Source: Neoalteromonas facilis | GTDB lineage: Bacteria; Pseudomonadota; Gammaproteobacteria; Enterobacterales; Alteromonadaceae | Direction: 5' to 3' | Length of the DNA stretch: 64,000 nt | Assembly: GCF_002807665.1 (NCBI RefSeq) | Contig: NZ_PEAY01000004.1 | Location: 1 to 64,000 of the forward strand | Shown: positions 15,906 through 24,662 of the stretch, piece after piece | Layout of the letters: each line of letters starts with the position of its first letter | Numbering within the stretch: position 1 is the stretch's first letter | Program-made: the position numbers and the translations under genes | Notes under the pieces: model-generated | The model's input: the letters and a program-made list of their open reading frames with translations, nothing else | What the model was told of the DNA's origin: nothing | Database searches by the model: none

Positions 15906-17219
15906 CAAAAAGCGAGCGCTATGAACACGTCTATTGTTCAATCCATGATCAATGCAATCGATAAACCGGCCATCTTTATCGATACGCAATACACCATTCT
16001 GGCGGTTAATGATGCATACCGTGATACATATGAAACAGAAGTGGTTGTTGGAACGAGCCGCTGCTTTGAAATCTCTCATGGGCACAAACAGCCTTGCGAC
16101 AAACACGATGAGGAGTGCCCAATTCAGACCTGTAAGGCAACTAATAGGTCCTGTAGCGTGGTGCACATTCACAATACCGAATTAGGAAAAACGTACTGCG
16201 ACATATTGATGAAGCCGGTAAAGGATGAAAATGGCATTACCACAGGCTTTTTAGAAATTCTCGACCGCATTAACTTTGCCTCTGCCGAATCAGAGATGAA
16301 TAAAATGATTGGTGCATCTGTACCTTTCAAGCAAATGCTAACGCAGATCAACCGAGCGGCTAAGTCAGAGATCTCTGTGTTATTGCATGGCGAAACCGGA
16401 ACAGGTAAAGAGCTTGTGGCAAAGGCGCTACATGAGTCGAGCCCGCGCGCAGAGAAGCCTTTTGTGGTTATCGAATGTACCGGCTTAAATGAAAATTTAT
16501 TTGAGTCGGAATTATTTGGGCATGAGAAAGGGTCGTTCACTGGTGCAACCCATGCGAAAAAGGGTCTCATTGAAATTGCCAATGGTGGCACCGTTTTCTT
16601 TGATGAAATTGCTGATGTGCCGCTGAGCATGCAAGTGAAGCTGCTACGCCTGCTGGAGACGCAGTGCTACCGCAGTGTCGGTGGGATTAAGCAAAAAAAG
16701 GCGGATTTTCGTCTTATATGTGCCAGTCATAAAAACTTGCTAGAGTTGGTTGAGCAAGGTGAATTCCGCAAAGACCTATACTACCGTATCGCGGGTTTCC
16801 CAATTGAATTACCGTCGTTGTCGGAACGTAAAGATGATATCCCTTCACTAGCAAAGCACTTCCTTAACCTCTCAGAGTCGAATCATAAACGTTTCACCGA
16901 TAATGCTTTGAGTACCCTGAGTAATTATCGTTTCCCCGGCAATATTAGAGAGCTGCGTAATATCGTTGAACATTCAGCGTTGATGGCGAATGAAGATATT
17001 ATTAACGTTGACGACCTGCCTCGCATCGTGACGCAACAAGAACACCAAGCAGATACAATTACAGATACGGTTATTACATTGGAAGATGCAGAAGCGACTT
17101 ATTTAAAGCAACTGTGTGAAACCCAAACCTCGCCGATCAATGAATTGGCTGATGTACTTGGTGTGAGTACTCGAACTCTATACCGCAAGTTGCAAAAGTA
17201 TGGTCTTAAGTACGAGTAG
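15897..17219 (+). CDS. fisR: FisR-like sulfane-sulfur-sensing sigma-54-dependent activator
   Basis: The protein has 440 residues. The N-terminal PAS-like domain (about 15-125) carries Cys56, Cys67 and Cys74, the same 11 and 7 residue spacing as the sensing cysteines 53, 64 and 71 reported for Cupriavidus FisR, plus Cys79, 86 and 101. The AAA+ domain has Walker A (GETGTGKE), GSFTGA (variant of the sigma-54 contact loop GAFTGA) and Walker B (FFDEIADVP). A Fis-type HTH ends the protein (LADVLGVSTRTLYRKLQKYG). It is divergent from sqr, its expected target. There is no clear ribosome-binding site at ATG 15897; ATG 15921 is an alternative start. The gene symbol is by analogy. Confidence 0.85.
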   Translation: MTQQKASAMNTSIVQSMINAIDKPAIFIDTQYTILAVNDAYRDTYETEVVVGTSRCFEISHGHKQPCDKHDEECPIQTCKATNRSCSVVHIHNTELGKTYCDILMKPVKDENGITTGFLEILDRINFASAESEMNKMIGASVPFKQMLTQINRAAKSEISVLLHGETGTGKELVAKALHESSPRAEKPFVVIECTGLNENLFESELFGHEKGSFTGATHAKKGLIEIANGGTVFFDEIADVPLSMQVKLLRLLETQCYRSVGGIKQKKADFRLICASHKNLLELVEQGEFRKDLYYRIAGFPIELPSLSERKDDIPSLAKHFLNLSESNHKRFTDNALSTLSNYRFPGNIRELRNIVEHSALMANEDIINVDDLPRIVTQQEHQADTITDTVITLEDAEATYLKQLCETQTSPINELADVLGVSTRTLYRKLQKYGLKYE

Positions 17220-17283
17220 GCGATATGACATTAGCGAACGTAAAGTTATCACAGCAAAATACCTTTGCCATAAAACGGAAATA

Positions 17284-17309
17284 ACGTCCCCCATTAATTA
17301 AGGGGACGT
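17284..17309. terminator. Bidirectional hairpin between convergent genes
   Basis: ACGTCCCC pairs with GGGGACGT around a 10-base AT-rich loop, between the 3' ends of the fisR-like gene and the S9 peptidase gene. CTTTG follows on the plus strand and TTATTT on the minus strand, so it can terminate both. Confidence 0.6.
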
Positions 17310-17320
17310 CTTTGTCGGGC

Positions 17321-19237
17321 TTATTTACTTAAATGTTCTTCTAAGAAGGGCATTACTGATTCGTAAAAATCTTTAACCTGCTTTGTCGAGGTAAAACTAT
17401 GATTGACACCATTCATAGTTTTTAGCGTATGTTCAATCTCATAGATATTTAACATATGACTTAGTCTCCAACTATGCTCAACATCAACTACATCATCTTT
17501 GGAGCCATGTATGAGTAACAATGGGCGGCTTATTTGGTTGGCATTGTATACTGGAGAGAAAGCTTGTAGTTCTGACATGTGAGTAGAAGGATCGCCTACA
17601 ATTGACTTAATGATGTCCAACATTTCCTCATCATTTTGTATTGATGATTTGTTAAATAACAGTGGTAGGTCCGTAACTCCAGCAAATGAAATTGCACATC
17701 GATAAGCGCCAGGATTCTGGATTATTCCCATAATCGCTGAGTACCCACCATAGCTACCGCCTAAAAGGCAGACTCGTTCTTTATCCAAGAATGTAAACTT
17801 TTTAAAAGCATTTTCAGTTGCAGCGTTAATATCTTGCTCTATTGCTCGCCCCCATTGTTGTAATCCTTGGGCTTTAAAAGCATTGCCGTAGCCGCCTGAT
17901 CCTCTGTAGTTAACCCTAAGTACGGCATATCTATTGTGAACTAGCCATTCCACGTCAGAATTTAGATGTTTAGAGTCGAATACGCCAATCGGTCCCCCAT
18001 GAGGCATGATAATCAGAGGGAGAGAAGCAACTTCGGTTTTATTCAAATTTGATGGGTAGGACAAAAATGCTTCAACACTTACATTGTCGCTGATTTGGGT
18101 CAAAAAGACATCGGTAACGGATAGTGACACATCATCTAACCATGGGTATAGAGATGTAACTTTTGAGCACTTATTCCCCGTTTCTTGGCAATGTAGCAAA
18201 GCTCCAGGATCTGAGGCGCTATATTGAAAGAGCAACATTGATTCGGCGGATGAGTTGCTATCAAATACCGAAAGTTGATGGTCTGGATTCCTGTCTTTAA
18301 TTGCATTAAAGGCAATTTCGGCTGATTCACTCATAAAATGATATACGAGCTCGCCTTGATCAAGATATGTTACAGCAAGTGGATTTTCTCCATTGGAATC
18401 CATGATGATTCTATGAATATCGTACTTAGGATGCTCAAAAATTATTGAATCGATGGTAGCTGTTTCGAGATTAAAAATGGCAGCGGCACTTTTGTCACGC
18501 TCAAAATCCGTAACTACCCACGCTTTAGTAAAGTCAGCATTGATTCCATAAACTGAAAACTCTGTATCAGTATTGCCCGTCCAAATGTTCGTCATTCGAT
18601 GCGATTTTGCTGAAGTACGATGCCACAATGAGGGTTTTCTATTTTCATAACTTAGACCTAAACGCAGGCTTCCGTCATTCCCTGTTATCCAATTAATTAT
18701 CTTTCCACTGTTGTAGTTATACTTTTTATTCTTTTTAAAACGGTAAGGTTTCTTTGAAAATAGAGGGATTCTATGTACATCGGAAAATACTTTTTCGTCA
18801 TCAACTCTATATTGCGCAAATAAGAATGCACCTGGATTATTTTTAAGAGGGTCGACTATATATCCATCATTTGAAATAAATTGTGTTCGGTTTATTTTTA
18901 TCTCAGATTCGGTAGTCAATAACTCGATTATCTGGGTTGAAATTTCGCCACTGCTTTTTTTTCTAATTTGAATGGCTATGATGTCTTCAGACAACCAAAT
19001 CAGTTTATTTATTTCGAAGCGATTATTAACGCCGAATATATCTGTATATGGAAGTCCTTGACTACCTACCATAACGGCACCAAAGCGCTCATATGCAACT
19101 AGGTTTCCTGACGGATTTAAAACGGCTTGCGTTACCACAGGTCTCCGAAAAAAATCCTCAATTGAAGTAGAGTTTTCATCTGCAATGACTGTGCAAGAAA
19201 GTAACAAACTCAGAATTAATAATGAGCGCAAGATCAT
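17321..19237 (-). CDS. Secreted S9-family prolyl oligopeptidase-like peptidase
   Basis: The protein has 638 residues. A signal peptide (MILRSLLILSLLLSCTVIA) is followed by a beta-propeller of about 370 residues and a C-terminal alpha/beta-hydrolase domain. The catalytic triad is visible as Ser in GGSYGGYSAIMG, Asp in HGSKDDVVDVEHSW and His in GVNHSF. MPHGGPIGVFDS is the oxyanion region, and the domain is of the dipeptidyl/acylaminoacyl peptidase type. It starts inside the stop of the preceding gene (4-base overlap), so both are co-translated. The pair is visibly richer in A and T than its neighbours, which suggests acquisition. Confidence 0.9.
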   Translation of the reverse strand: MILRSLLILSLLLSCTVIADENSTSIEDFFRRPVVTQAVLNPSGNLVAYERFGAVMVGSQGLPYTDIFGVNNRFEINKLIWLSEDIIAIQIRKKSSGEISTQIIELLTTESEIKINRTQFISNDGYIVDPLKNNPGAFLFAQYRVDDEKVFSDVHRIPLFSKKPYRFKKNKKYNYNSGKIINWITGNDGSLRLGLSYENRKPSLWHRTSAKSHRMTNIWTGNTDTEFSVYGINADFTKAWVVTDFERDKSAAAIFNLETATIDSIIFEHPKYDIHRIIMDSNGENPLAVTYLDQGELVYHFMSESAEIAFNAIKDRNPDHQLSVFDSNSSAESMLLFQYSASDPGALLHCQETGNKCSKVTSLYPWLDDVSLSVTDVFLTQISDNVSVEAFLSYPSNLNKTEVASLPLIIMPHGGPIGVFDSKHLNSDVEWLVHNRYAVLRVNYRGSGGYGNAFKAQGLQQWGRAIEQDINAATENAFKKFTFLDKERVCLLGGSYGGYSAIMGIIQNPGAYRCAISFAGVTDLPLLFNKSSIQNDEEMLDIIKSIVGDPSTHMSELQAFSPVYNANQISRPLLLIHGSKDDVVDVEHSWRLSHMLNIYEIEHTLKTMNGVNHSFTSTKQVKDFYESVMPFLEEHLSK

Positions 19238-20169
19238 TTGGTCGCTCCTTGATTAAATCGTTGCGAGTAATAAAATTGGATGAAAGGGTCGTTAGGAGCA
19301 AGAGAGTTTGTCCACTCAAGGCGGTGGATTAAATAGGGATATAATTTTTCTATTCTCTTAACTAAGTAAGACAATCGATCATATATTTGGGCAGAACCGC
19401 CGCTATAACCACCCTCAAATATGAAAATGCCGTTGAAGTTCAGTTTGGACGCTTCGACATTTAAGAAAAGGTTCCAGTCATTGAAGTCAATATAATGCCT
19501 GGTCGATGGAGCAACCATATCAATGTTGCTATCTAGGAGGCCAACTCCAGTATATCCAAGCTCAATTCTGTCCCATTGATATTGCCCTTTTGCTAGCTTT
19601 CGAATCTCAATGTGTTCTTTGGATACAAGTGGACCTATATTGATATTTCCATCAAATATGTTTGGAGATTTAATAACTATTTTGGGAGCGGTGCCATATG
19701 CGTATGCGGCTACTATCGCTAATCCTTCATTGTCACTTAGCTCCTCAAGATCGATACGCTGCTCAATTCTTTCTTGCGTGTTGACTAGTGCTTGATGAAA
19801 ATTATTTAGCCGAACCTTGAATAGCCTTTCTACCATTGGGTTTTTAGTACAGTATTCGGTCGATTCTGGGTTAGCTTCAAAGTCTAAAATAATGTTATCA
19901 AAAGGTTTGGTTACGTTATCGATTAAAGCTTTATAGCCGAAGTGGTTAACCCAAATCTCTTTAATCATGTCAAAAGATACGGTGGGGTCCGCTTGTTTGC
20001 TCTCGTAAAGAGTTTGAGCTGAAGTCATGGCGATATTGAAATCTTCAAGCCACTCATCAACTTGCTCGCGATGTTTTACCGCTAATTCATACATTTCTTC
20101 GCCACAAGAATTTGCGACTAGGCTCGGAGATATTCCAATTAAAATCAGGAGTAAAAGTATTTTTTTCAT
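19234..20169 (-). CDS. Exported protein of unknown function coupled to the S9 peptidase
   Basis: The protein has 311 residues and I do not recognise its family. A signal peptide (MKKILLLLILIGISPSLVA) is followed by a helical first half rich in charged residues and a second half with beta-strand-like segments (NINIGPLVSKEHIEIRKL; FIFEGGYSGGSAQIYDRL). It has a single cysteine just after the predicted cleavage site (SCGEE) and another near residue 115. ATG 20169 was chosen over the upstream TTG because the signal peptide then starts with MKK, although no strong ribosome-binding site is seen. The ATGA overlap with the peptidase gene suggests a functional partner, for example an inhibitor, chaperone or substrate-binding factor. 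Confidence 0.7.
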   Translation of the reverse strand: MKKILLLLILIGISPSLVANSCGEEMYELAVKHREQVDEWLEDFNIAMTSAQTLYESKQADPTVSFDMIKEIWVNHFGYKALIDNVTKPFDNIILDFEANPESTEYCTKNPMVERLFKVRLNNFHQALVNTQERIEQRIDLEELSDNEGLAIVAAYAYGTAPKIVIKSPNIFDGNINIGPLVSKEHIEIRKLAKGQYQWDRIELGYTGVGLLDSNIDMVAPSTRHYIDFNDWNLFLNVEASKLNFNGIFIFEGGYSGGSAQIYDRLSYLVKRIEKLYPYLIHRLEWTNSLAPNDPFIQFYYSQRFNQGATK

Positions 20170-20330
20170 ATTCTGTGCTTGATGCAAAATGGTCTAGGAC
20201 GCGGGCACAAAATAAGCGCTGCTCAGGTAAGTACTCACAATCCTTGTGTTCGCGTACCTTAATATATGTATTAGTCTGATTGCAATGCTTAGAAGACAAC
20301 TAAGTCATTATTGAAATAATTTCTGAGTAC

Positions 20331-20792
20331 TTAACTCAACCGAAATTGATAAGTGGTGAACTGGCTGCCGTATAGCCTGCTGTGAAATACTTTATGGGCC
20401 ATTTTTGTCAAATAGCGGTACTCTTTGCGAGTGCTAAGTAGATGAATGAATATATCCCGATGGTTAAATTCTTTTGCCCACTGCATGATGTGTTTAAATA
20501 CGTCTTTGCCTAACCCCCACGCGGATTCATCCAGAACAAGTGCGATTTCAAATTGTTCGTCCACGAGTTGAATACCGCACCAACCGACGAGTTTTTCATC
20601 GAGTTTCAATGCTCTGACTCTGCAACCTTTGGTTGAATCCATGGCTTGTTTAGACGCTTTCCATTCTGCAAAGGATACCTCATCGAAAACATCATGCTGA
20701 ATGAGGTGTTCACGAATCCTTTGTTGATTCAGCAAGGTGATAAAGTCGCGACTATCAACGTCATCAAATGATACATAGTGAAGACTTGTCAT
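20331..20792 (-). CDS. GNAT-family acetyltransferase
   Basis: The protein has 153 residues with the general GNAT layout: an N-terminal MTSLHYVSFDDVDSRDF segment, KLVGWCGIQLVDEQFEIALVLDESAWGLGKDVFKHIMQWA containing motif A, and a C-terminal LTKMAHKVFHSRL. The usual Q/RxxGxG/A acetyl-CoA loop is altered (WGLGKD). ATG 20792 has AGGA at 9 bases, while ATG 20798 is too close to it. The substrate is unknown. The gene stands alone on the minus strand. Confidence 0.7.
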   Translation of the reverse strand: MTSLHYVSFDDVDSRDFITLLNQQRIREHLIQHDVFDEVSFAEWKASKQAMDSTKGCRVRALKLDEKLVGWCGIQLVDEQFEIALVLDESAWGLGKDVFKHIMQWAKEFNHRDIFIHLLSTRKEYRYLTKMAHKVFHSRLYGSQFTTYQFRLS

Positions 20793-20846
20793 CACCATCA
20801 GTCCTTTTCGTTTGTGTTGTTACCCAAATGTGTCTTAGGCCCTTAA

Positions 20847-21182
20847 TTACGTCAGGATTTTGCTATAGACACTGCGGTCTATATCGATAACTTCAACTGA
20901 TGTTGAACAGCTTTCATAGTGAGTTTGCGCGATTGATTGGAGTACCGTTTCAGAAAGCGCCAACTTTTGCTGTTGGGTACGCCCGGACAATATTTTTAAC
21001 GTTACGTGAATGAAAGAGGTTTGGTTACCTCCACTCATATGGATATCGCAAGGATAAGCTCGTACTTTTATGTCGCTACCGCCGTCAGCAAACAACTGTG
21101 ACGACAATGCGCCTTGAAAAACAGCCTCGATCAGGGGCTCGGGTTGAATGTTAGACGAAAATTCTACTACACAATGAGGCAT
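20847..21182 (-). CDS. 5-carboxymethyl-2-hydroxymuconate delta-isomerase-like protein
   Basis: The protein has 111 residues and is tautomerase-like. MPHCVVEFSSNI carries the catalytic Pro directly after the initiator Met, and SFIHVTLKILSGRT matches the later family segment. HpaF/CHMI works in homoprotocatechuate breakdown, but no other genes of that pathway are nearby, so this is probably an orphan of the family with another small-molecule role. Confidence 0.8.
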   Translation of the reverse strand: MPHCVVEFSSNIQPEPLIEAVFQGALSSQLFADGGSDIKVRAYPCDIHMSGGNQTSFIHVTLKILSGRTQQQKLALSETVLQSIAQTHYESCSTSVEVIDIDRSVYSKILT

Positions 21183-21292
21183 CTGTTATTTCCCGCTTCT
21201 AAAGACTAAAAGGCCTTTGATATTCAGTTCAATTCTCTATAGCTCAGCAAAAGAGACCGGGTATTTCTGGTTTTGTTTACAATCAAACAATA

Positions 21293-21799
21293 TTACATCG
21301 AAGGGTTGGGCAATTGATAAATATCTCGGCTCAATCCGTCATTAAACGTTTGTCGTCTTACTTTTATGCCGCCGAGTTTCTCCACTAAGCCGCGGGCTGC
21401 AACATTCTCATCATTCATATAGGTTTCGACAATGTCCCATTGAAATACCTCGTGCGCGTGCGCTACAGCGGCTATAGACGCCTCTGTCGCAATACCTTTA
21501 CCGCGCTCTGAGGGAATGATCCACCACGTTAGCTCTTTTGGCCACTCGTGCCCTTGCCAAAATCCACAGGTACCTATGTAACGATTGTCAGACTTTGACT
21601 GGATAACCCAAATGCCAAAACCAAGTAGATGCCATGAGCCTAGATCGGCCTTTAGCCTGGCCCATGCTTGCTCTTTGGAGATTGGGCCACCGTACATTTT
21701 GGATGCATCTTCATCGGTGTAAAACCGCTCGTACATATCGAAACAATTAACTTCGGGTGGGATTAGTTTTAGTCGAGCTGTTTCGAGGGACGGGATCAT
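21293..21799 (-). CDS. GNAT-family acetyltransferase (RimJ/RimL-like)
   Basis: The protein has 168 residues: LETARLKLIPP at the start, then GTCGFWQGHEWPKELTWWIIPSERGKGIATEASIAA, with the acetyl-CoA loop R-G-K-G-I-A, and ENVAARGLVEKLGGIKV near the end. This matches RimJ/RimL-type ribosomal or small-molecule N-acetyltransferases. ATG 21799 was chosen because a terminator hairpin (21834-21866) lies across the longer TTG-initiated frame from 21844. Confidence 0.82.
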   Translation of the reverse strand: MIPSLETARLKLIPPEVNCFDMYERFYTDEDASKMYGGPISKEQAWARLKADLGSWHLLGFGIWVIQSKSDNRYIGTCGFWQGHEWPKELTWWIIPSERGKGIATEASIAAVAHAHEVFQWDIVETYMNDENVAARGLVEKLGGIKVRRQTFNDGLSRDIYQLPNPSM

Positions 21800-21833
21800 G
21801 AGGTTATTTAGTTCCTTGGCTGTTGTACAAACG

Positions 21834-21866
21834 GAAACGCCCAAAGTTATTAGCCTTGGGCGTTTC
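21834..21866 (-). terminator. Hairpin terminator between two GNAT genes
   Basis: GAAACGCCCAA (21834-21844) pairs perfectly with TTGGGCGTTTC (21856-21866), an 11-bp stem with an 11-base loop, about 30 bases after the stop of the gene at 21898. The T run on the minus strand is weak (TTTCCGTTTG). Confidence 0.6.
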
Positions 21867-21897
21867 TACTAACAAATCGGGTTACGACCACCGAGCG

Positions 21898-22329
21898 TTA
21901 CAGCGTCATATGCAAAATGGGAAAAGGCTTCCCCATATCATCCAATGGTGAACGTGAAAAAACCGTGAAACCCATACGTTTATAAAAACCTACAGCAAGC
22001 GGATTCTGTTCATTCACATCGACTTTACACGCGCCTAAATGTGCAATGGCATATTGCAACAGCGCCTTTCCAATACCCTGACCTCTCACCGCATTTGACA
22101 CAAATAGCATTTCCACCTTTGCGTCATGCACGCCTACGAAGCCAGCAATGGAGCCGTTATCATCTTTAATGCATTTTAATGTAACAGCAGGGAATGCCTG
22201 CTGAATAATAATCGGCTTAAAAAACTCAATGTCTTCTTCGGAAAGAAAGTCATGAGTCGCTCGGACTGAGTTTTCCCAAACAGCTAACATTTCTGCGTAG
22301 TTGTCGGGAAGCACATTTTCTACAATCAT
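21898..22329 (-). CDS. GNAT-family acetyltransferase (YjaB-like)
   Basis: The protein has 143 residues. EMLAVWENSVRATHDFLSEEDI is typical of the YjaB/PhnO-like subgroup. Then IAGFVGVHDAKVEMLFVSNAVRGQGIGKALLQYAI contains the acetyl-CoA loop RGQGIG, and AVGFYKRMGFTVFSRSPLD completes the fold. It is a single gene ended by the hairpin at 21834. The substrate is unknown. Confidence 0.85.
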   Translation of the reverse strand: MIVENVLPDNYAEMLAVWENSVRATHDFLSEEDIEFFKPIIIQQAFPAVTLKCIKDDNGSIAGFVGVHDAKVEMLFVSNAVRGQGIGKALLQYAIAHLGACKVDVNEQNPLAVGFYKRMGFTVFSRSPLDDMGKPFPILHMTL

Positions 22330-22458
22330 TGCTTTTCCTTGTAGTGACTGAAAGTTATGTGCAGCCGCGAATGCGCATTGTAACGCCCGAGTAGTGGAAA
22401 AGTCTATTGCAGGGCCTTGCTCAATGACTATATGCGTTTTGGGTGAACCAATGTTTTA

Positions 22459-22833
22459 TTATTCAGCATTGTCTTTAGGCGTGGCCCTGCGCCAAAATTC
22501 GATTTTAGGTGACGCAAAAGCGAGAACCATAAATAGGAACATGGGCCCTGCATATGAAATGTCAGAGTCTGAAGGCAACACGTTTAGCGTCGGTATGAGT
22601 AAATCCCACAAAAGCCCCATTACAAGCCCTATGAAAACTAATGTAGACCAATGTAATGACTCTGTTTTACTGAAAAATCGCCCGACTAAATAAGGTACAA
22701 CCGTGATCAGATCAAATACGAAAGCTATCCCAATTAGCATCATAATTTGGTTCGCGTTGAAAGTATCATCGAAGGGTAGACTGGCAAGGATTGAAAGCCC
22801 GACAATGGAATAGCCTAGTAGTAAATACAGCAT
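22459..22833 (-). CDS. Small integral membrane protein
   Basis: The protein has 124 residues with about four hydrophobic helices (LLLGYSIVGLSILASL; IMMLIGIAFVFDLITVVPYLVG; TLVFIGLVMGLLWDLLI; PMFLFMVLAFASP). AGGAATTTTATG gives a good ribosome-binding site for 22833. The opposite-strand frame at 22394-22693 is its shadow. The family is not recognised. Confidence 0.7.
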   Translation of the reverse strand: MLYLLLGYSIVGLSILASLPFDDTFNANQIMMLIGIAFVFDLITVVPYLVGRFFSKTESLHWSTLVFIGLVMGLLWDLLIPTLNVLPSDSDISYAGPMFLFMVLAFASPKIEFWRRATPKDNAE

Positions 22834-23003
22834 AAAATTCCTTTTTCAATGGAGTATTGATTCGATATTCGCATGTATGAAATAAGTTTCATAGTGGGCG
22901 TTAGCGGGTTCAGTTTTTTATATCCGTGAGCTATGTCTGCTTCCATGTAATATCGTGTGATCCTGTTATTCTTACGTTGATTGGACACAAAGTGTCTTAA
23001 TTT

Positions 23004-23363
23004 CTATATCCAGTCTTGCTCATCTATGCTGACGGTTCGGTTCGATTGTGTGCTGCCAGTATGCGCTGTACTGGCAGGTTCAACCATCAAAAAATGCGTG
23101 TCTTTTTCGGCAACAGGGCAATGCTCTGTGCCTTTGGGGACTACATACATTTCACCCGGGCTTAGGCTAACTGAACCATCGCGAAACATCAGTGTGAGTT
23201 TGCCTTTAAACACCAAAAACAACTCATCTTCGTGGGAATGCCACACCAATTCACCACTGCCCTTGGCAACTTTTACCAATTGACCATTCGATTCGGCAAT
23301 AATTTTGGGTGTCCATTCGTCAGTAAATAAAGCGAATTTTTGCTTTATGTTTATTTTATTCAT
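23004..23363 (-). CDS. Single-domain cupin protein
   Basis: The protein has 119 residues. LVWHSHEDELFLVFKGKLTLMF contains cupin motif 1 (His-x-His, then Glu), and GEMYVVPKGTEHCPVAE contains motif 2 with the last metal His. It is the third gene of a probable co-directional run with the GFA and VOC genes upstream (39-base gap). Its substrate cannot be inferred. Confidence 0.85.
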   Translation of the reverse strand: MNKINIKQKFALFTDEWTPKIIAESNGQLVKVAKGSGELVWHSHEDELFLVFKGKLTLMFRDGSVSLSPGEMYVVPKGTEHCPVAEKDTHFLMVEPASTAHTGSTQSNRTVSIDEQDWI

Positions 23364-23402
23364 AATGTCATTCCGGTTTGTCGTAATACTGTGAATTGAG
23401 CA

Positions 23403-23783
23403 TTACGCTTGTCGATTGACTTTCCAAGGTGGGTCTAGGCGATTTTCACCAGCCCAATAAAGTTTAATTTTATTGCCTGAGGGGTCTTTTAATATCGCTT
23501 CTCGCCAGAGATAGCGCTGATCAGTCGGTTGCTGTTCAAACACAACCCCTTTATCGGATAATGCCTGACACAGTTCGTCGAGGGCTTCATGCTCAAAATA
23601 AATCACGCTGTGATTGTCGAAGTTGCCGCTTTCCAATGACAATGAAAAAGTAGCATTCCCATCTGGACAGGAAAATCGAGCGTAGTGGGGTGTATCTACA
23701 ATCAGTGTGAAACCGAGTGTTAGATAGAATTGCACCGCTTCCGGCATATCCTTTACTGGTAATGTGACTTGATTCAGATCCAT
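23403..23783 (-). CDS. VOC/glyoxalase-family protein
   Basis: The protein has 126 residues. MDLNQVTLPVKDMPEAVQFYLTLGFTLIVD is the typical first beta-alpha-beta module, and AILKDPSGNKIKLYWAGENR is the metal-proximal end with Glu replaced by Lys. GGAGA precedes ATG 23783, which decides this start over the longer frame from 23885. It may be a lyase, an isomerase or a resistance-type binding protein. The Glu-to-Lys change suggests non-canonical metal use. Confidence 0.82.
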   Translation of the reverse strand: MDLNQVTLPVKDMPEAVQFYLTLGFTLIVDTPHYARFSCPDGNATFSLSLESGNFDNHSVIYFEHEALDELCQALSDKGVVFEQQPTDQRYLWREAILKDPSGNKIKLYWAGENRLDPPWKVNRQA

Positions 23784-23811
23784 TGTGTCTCCTGATTTTC
23801 TGCAGCGTGGG

Positions 23812-24228
23812 CTATTCGTTATACCCTGCTTTATGTTGTTTTCCGTTGTCGCCGATGATTTCCCAATGGGCTTTAGAATCGACAAACACGTGATGCTTAA
23901 CGGTTAGGTTTTCATGACCATTGTCTAACAAACTCACCGGTATGTATGAGTGATGTTCATCGTTTTTCCCGGGTAAGGGAGAACCGCAGACATCACAAAA
24001 ATGGGTTAGCCAATCGTGCTGAGGTTTTTTCCAGATTTTTATATGGTCAGTGCCGGTATGATACGTCAGAGCATCAGCTGGAACGATTGATACGGCAATG
24101 CCGCCGCTACCAGTGGACTTTCGGCAAATCGAACAATGACACACAAACACATCCTCTAATGGGACGGAAACGGAAAAGGTTACTGCTCTACAATTACATG
24201 ATCCCTGTGCGTGTGTTGGTGTTGTCAT
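23812..24228 (-). CDS. GFA (glutathione-dependent formaldehyde-activating-like) family zinc protein
   Basis: The protein has 138 residues. Zinc ligands are visible as GSCNCRAVTF, VCHCSICRKSTGSGG and FCDVCGSPLP, the defining pattern of the GFA/CENP-V fold. GGGGA lies 8 bases before ATG 24228; an upstream ATG at 24243 lacks one. Most members are not proven formaldehyde enzymes, so no reaction is assigned. It is followed by the VOC and cupin genes in the same direction. Confidence 0.82.
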   Translation of the reverse strand: MTTPTHAQGSCNCRAVTFSVSVPLEDVFVCHCSICRKSTGSGGIAVSIVPADALTYHTGTDHIKIWKKPQHDWLTHFCDVCGSPLPGKNDEHHSYIPVSLLDNGHENLTVKHHVFVDSKAHWEIIGDNGKQHKAGYNE

Positions 24229-24662
24229 TAATTTAATCCCCATGTTTCATGCAACAAGTGAGTGAGTAACTGATTGTATTAGCTTTTTTTAAGTTGCACT
24301 TTTTCCAATATTTCACTGCTTTTTCCTCTAAACAATGCCGCACTTTATTTTCTAAAATTAACACCTATCGAAGATTCCGATTCAAACAGTGTGCGCCGTT
24401 GTGAGATGCAATGAATTAAATTAATTGAGCAGCGTTTATCTGACAAGTAGGTATGGCATCGTGAATGTTCACTAGAAGCGATATCCAGACCGTTACTGTA
24501 GCGCAAGCGGCAGTCTTCTGAAGACAAGGAGCGGATCCTCAGACTTTTGTTTTGTTACTTCTGGTTTGTGCCGATAACGGACTGTGGTAATAACTCATTT
24601 ATGCCCCAAAACGTGCTAACGTAAATACTCTATTAAGTTATTCAATACCGACACTGAGATAA
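24229..24662. other. Intergenic stretch without a supported gene
   Basis: This stretch of about 430 bases lies between the GFA gene and the 3' end of the hybrid kinase gene. A 60-codon minus-strand frame at 24345-24527 has no recognisable features and is not called. No convincing terminator or RNA gene was seen. Confidence 0.4.

Noticed and set aside
22394-22693. 99-codon plus-strand frame opposite the small membrane protein
   Set aside because: The minus-strand reading has four clear membrane helices and a good ribosome-binding site, so the plus-strand frame is its shadow.
24345-24527. 60-codon minus-strand frame between the GFA gene and the hybrid kinase
   Set aside because: Composition and start region give no support and no family is recognised.
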